Below are positions 48,047 through 51,296 of a stretch of 51,296 bases of DNA, in pieces. The notes below the pieces were generated by a model, which was not told where the DNA came from, ran no database searches, and saw only the letters and a list, made by a program, of their open reading frames with translations. The position numbers and the translations under genes are program-made. Numbering within the stretch: the first letter of the stretch is position 1; every line of letters begins with the position of its first letter. Source of the stretch: Brachionus plicatilis (Eukaryota > Rotifera > Eurotatoria > Ploima > Brachionidae); NCBI GenBank assembly GCA_010279815.1, contig QEOQ01000511.1, forward strand, positions 353,295 to 404,590. The letters run 5' to 3'.

Positions 48047-50139
48047 TTTGAATTAGATTTATTATGCTGTAAAATTTACCTGTCATTTTAGCCAAAAAAA
48101 AAAAAAAAAAATTTCTAAGACAACCAAAAAAAATAAACACTGTCAATAGATGAAAATTAAAAAAAAATTCTATTTTATCTTAATGGAGCATTTGACGCTG
48201 CTCACAAACCACTAAAAGCCTCTGAGCGTCATTCCACTAAAACATTAATTTGTGTTAAAAAAAATTTTTGTAACATAATGAGTCAAAAAATAAAGATATA
48301 AATTCCGCTTTTTTTTTTCTCTGATCGTGCCATTAATAATTAAATTAAATATTTATTGATTTTTGAGAATAAATAAACAATGGAGATTAATGACTTATTT
48401 TAGGAAATTATTTTCAAATTGCAAGAATAATTTATTTGAAAAATCTCTTTTTGTTTAAAAGGTGTCTGGTTCTATTGACAAAATTAATTCACTTCCGACA
48501 GATCTGATTGATTTTGTTGTTGTTGCTAAAAATGATTAATGAAAGTAATCGGCTAAAAATTATGTTTTCAATTAAAAAAATTTAAATAATTATCTTATAA
48601 AATAAATTTTTGAGCATTCTATTTAAAATGGATTTGTAACCCCTCTATTTTTTCATCCGGGCCTGGGACCGGGAAATCGCTTAATGATATCAGAGCCTGC
48701 TTTTAAGAAGTACTCTTTAACTCTTGTGCTTCCAAAGGCTATTCATATTTCAAACTACTGTGGGTGTCAGCATTCCTCCATTTTTTTCATCATAATTGGA
48801 ATGCGTCAGAGTCATGGTGAATTTAAATCTAAATTTAATTGTTGATACGCCTTTTATTTTGTTGAGTTAAAATATTTAGAAGATATAAATTCGCATTAGA
48901 ATTTTTTATCAATTTTTTTATTTTCAAATCTTCAATTTTGAATAAAAATATTTTTTCCATTTTAGTTGTTGCCAAATTTTTTGTTTGAATCAATTAAAAA
49001 AGAAAAGCTTTGCTGAATTTAGCTCAATTAAAATTTTTTCTATGATAGAATTAGTGCAGAGGTAAATGAAATTCAAGAAGATAAATTATTTCTGAATATT
49101 AAGATGCATATTTTTCAAATTAAACTTTGTATTTTACATAATGTTAAATCATCATGTTTTTGATTTAAATTGCATTGAATAATCAAGAAATTATTTTTCC
49201 TAAAAAAATAATTCTCAAATAACTTAAATAATATATCAAAAAAAGTACATTTTTCAAAGTTTATTTTTTCCTTTCTTTGTAATGGAACTCAAATCTTAAA
49301 AATTATTTGAATAAATTAATTGTTAAATTAAAGAATTAAAATTTTATTTTTATGCAAGACTGCCCAAATAAAAAAAACTGCAAAATAGATTAAAATATTC
49401 TTGATGTTTTTTTATCATCATTATATCTATTAAATCTATTAAATACAAAGTGATAAATACACAATTCTTTACATAAGATTTTCATCAAACAAAAATTACT
49501 TTTTCTCAATATTTTTTCTAATTAAAATCTATCTACATATAATATTTATATCACCTAATGAACAAAAAGATTTGTTTTAAGAATAAATTTTGCATTTATA
49601 ATCAATTTTGTCAAAATTATTTTAAACTAAGAGTACTACTAAAAATCATTTTTTTCAAATAAAATAAACTTTTATGTTAAATTTTTTATTTCGCAAAGTC
49701 TCAAAAAAATTTGATCTTTAAAAATAATTAGACATAAGTTCTTATTGAATTTTGTTAAGACAATGATGCAGAGAAAAAAAAACGAAAAAGCATGTTTTAA
49801 CTCATAAAATGTATGGCATATTATCTATTACATGTTTTAAAAAATGTTTCTACTGAATATAGACATATTTTTTTTTATTTTTTATTTTTTGAAAAATATA
49901 ACACTAGTAATCTAATTAGAATAAAAAAATATAACTAATTAAAATATACTTTTGTGGAAAATCTTTTGATCAGGCTGATCTTACGCGTCTTTTCGTAGTC
50001 TTATCAATTTCTTTGTCGCAACCATGCTGATTATGTTTTATTTAGTTTAAACAAAATAAAGGAAATAAGACATGTTCAAAATTAATACAGAAAAAATACC
50101 AGTTTTAAAATTTTTCATTTATAATTATATTCCGAATAA
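48047..50139. other. Intergenic region upstream of the tetraspanin
   Basis: A/T-rich with one GC-richer patch at about 48640-48845 that holds a small ORF. The first few hundred bases (48047-48350) should include the tetraspanin promoter; no specific element could be picked out. 48900-50130 shows nothing recognisable. Confidence 0.6.
48684..48845 (+). other. Small 53-codon ORF in a GC-richer patch
   Basis: ATG to TGA, 53 codons, starting MISEPAFKKYSLTLVLPKAI and containing NYCGCQHSS. Preceded by CCGGGCCTGGGACCGGGAAA, unusually GC-rich for this window. It is divergent from the tetraspanin (gap about 640 bases). It may be a real small gene, an exon, or part of a repeat; the peptide is not recognised. 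Confidence 0.25.
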
Positions 50140-51110
50140 TAATAAGACTATGTCGTCGCAGTAGGCAAGAATGGACAAATTAATCTCATCAATCTTTGTG
50201 CCAATTTTCAAATCAGTACATTAACATTATAACATTATAACATTTGATCGATGAAAAAATTAAATAAGTATGGAGATAATATTCCTTATTGTTTGACCCC
50301 TTCAGTTATTGGAAACCGAGTACTTTTTTCTTCACCAACTTTGATAATCACTTTAGAAATTTCATAATATCTGTATAATATCCTCCACAGATAACTATTC
50401 ATTTTTCCAATTAGTTTTTAGAAAAGTCCAGCAAGCCATAGTTTATCAAATGTTTTACTGGCATCAAAGCTTTTTAGATTTAATCGAGATCCTCTTTGGT
50501 TATAATGATTGACGACTTCGTTTGCTAAAAAATATAAATGTGCACATGAACTTTTTTGATTGTATCCAAATTGATTGCAATGTATGCCATGAAAAAAATT
50601 CGTCTTGACTAAAACAGGTATCTCAAAAATGGTTGCTAAACATGAAGATACCTTTATGTCTCCAATCTGATGGGTCATTTGATAATCCCTTTTTAGGAAT
50701 AGGTTTTAATAAGGAAATATTGAAATTCTTTGGGATATAACCAATTTTAATAGAATAATTAAAAAATCATTCAAGTAAAATAAGTAGATTATTTGATGAT
50801 CGATATTTAAAAAATTCATTGCTAATTAGGTCGTGACCTGGACTTTCATACAACCAAGTTCTTTAAGTTCATCCTTAATTTCTTCAATTGTGAAATAAAT
50901 AGGCGATTTATCCAGATAACTATTGTCATAATTTTCTACATCTAACTCTACATTCTCCTGTTCTTTGTTATTGGGCCCATAATAATGAGAAAATAATCTT
51001 TTATAATAGTCTTCAAATTGATAAATTTAATATCATTGTTTAACTGATTATTGTTCTTTTGGTTAAGTTTTTTCATAAACGATCAAAATTTCTTTTTATC
51101 TTGATTTTAA
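50140..51110 (-). mobile_element. Decayed non-LTR (LINE) reverse transcriptase
   Basis: Minus-strand pieces in order, spread over several frames: FTIEEIKDELKEL, then SPGHDLISNEFFKY, GYIPKNFNISLLKPIPKKG, NQFGYNQKSSCAHLYFLANE, SFDASKTFDKLWLAGLF (first catalytic Asp block), GILSPYLFNFFIDQM, and LAYCDDIVLLL (YxDD box). Order and spacing match the RVT_1 domain of non-LTR elements. Internal stops and frame changes show it is dead. The endonuclease half and 3' end are absent or unrecognisable. Only the 50418-50678 frame remains open over 80 codons. Confidence 0.85.
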
Positions 51111-51296
51111 TTATTCTCAAGTTTTAGGCTTTTATTCTTTTCATTAATAAATAATTCTAAATTTATTACCACAAGGCAAAGCCATGAAATAATAGCTCAG
51201 GAGATCCAGGACTTTCTGCTTCATAACTCCTCCAGAAACAATTTAAAGTACAAAACACCCTTTGATTCAATCATTAACACGTCAAATTCTTAGTAA

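Overview
This is an AT-rich nuclear window from an animal, almost certainly an invertebrate. Every recognisable gene belongs to a eukaryotic or metazoan family (MARCH1/8-type RING-CH ligase, midasin, Regnase/ZC3H12 nuclease, tetraspanin). Genes are split by GT-AG introns, and the non-coding DNA carries decayed LINE, MULE, Helitron-like and foldback elements. Coding exons have balanced base composition and stand out by eye from the A/T-homopolymer-rich surroundings. I cannot name the species; a compact AT-rich lophotrochozoan or rotifer-like genome is only a guess.

Layout. 1-1244: no gene, with one CRE/CCAAT-like site. 1476-2336 (-): two-exon MARCH1/8-type E3 ligase. 2337-8436: intergenic, with a Tc1/mariner-like MITE and a large foldback repeat. 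8437-33395 (+): midasin (MDN1/Rea1), the six-AAA+ dynein-like ATPase that strips assembly factors from pre-60S ribosomes. I reconstruct six exons (8437-8792, 8849-10316, 12364-17903, 21031-27427, 32943-33185, 33261-33395) giving one 4712-aa frame. All six AAA modules, the acidic D/E-rich region and the C-terminal MIDAS domain are present. Its three long introns (2.0, 3.1 and 5.5 kb) are full of repeats and nested transposon remnants, and the largest contains a 155-base assembly gap. 33396-34472: a repeat block between two convergent genes, with five copies of a ~37-base motif and a ~548-base duplication. 34473-35885 (-): single-exon Regnase-like NYN/PIN RNase with a CCCH finger. Two RFX X-box-like sites lie about 0.5-0.6 kb upstream. 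35886-47284: 11.4 kb without a convincing gene, rich in foldback elements, a Helitron-like end and a 76-bp retroposon with a 15-bp target-site duplication. 47285-48046 (-): single-exon tetraspanin. 48047-51296: intergenic, ending in a decayed LINE reverse transcriptase (-).

The four genes do not form a pathway. Midasin is a nucleolar/nuclear housekeeping gene with a canonical E-box close to its start. The MARCH ligase and the tetraspanin are membrane proteins. The Regnase-like RNase is a cytoplasmic mRNA-decay factor whose likely 3' UTR overlaps the convergent repeat block.

The most interesting items are: the motif array in the likely Regnase-like 3' UTR; the 56-nt in-frame mini-intron (or alternatively a frameshift) in midasin exon 1; a large foldback family built on TCTGCAAAA motifs; a two-copy Helitron-like family; and a transposon nest (LINE interrupted by a MULE that holds another LINE tail) inside a midasin intron. 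No complete novel multi-gene system is visible.
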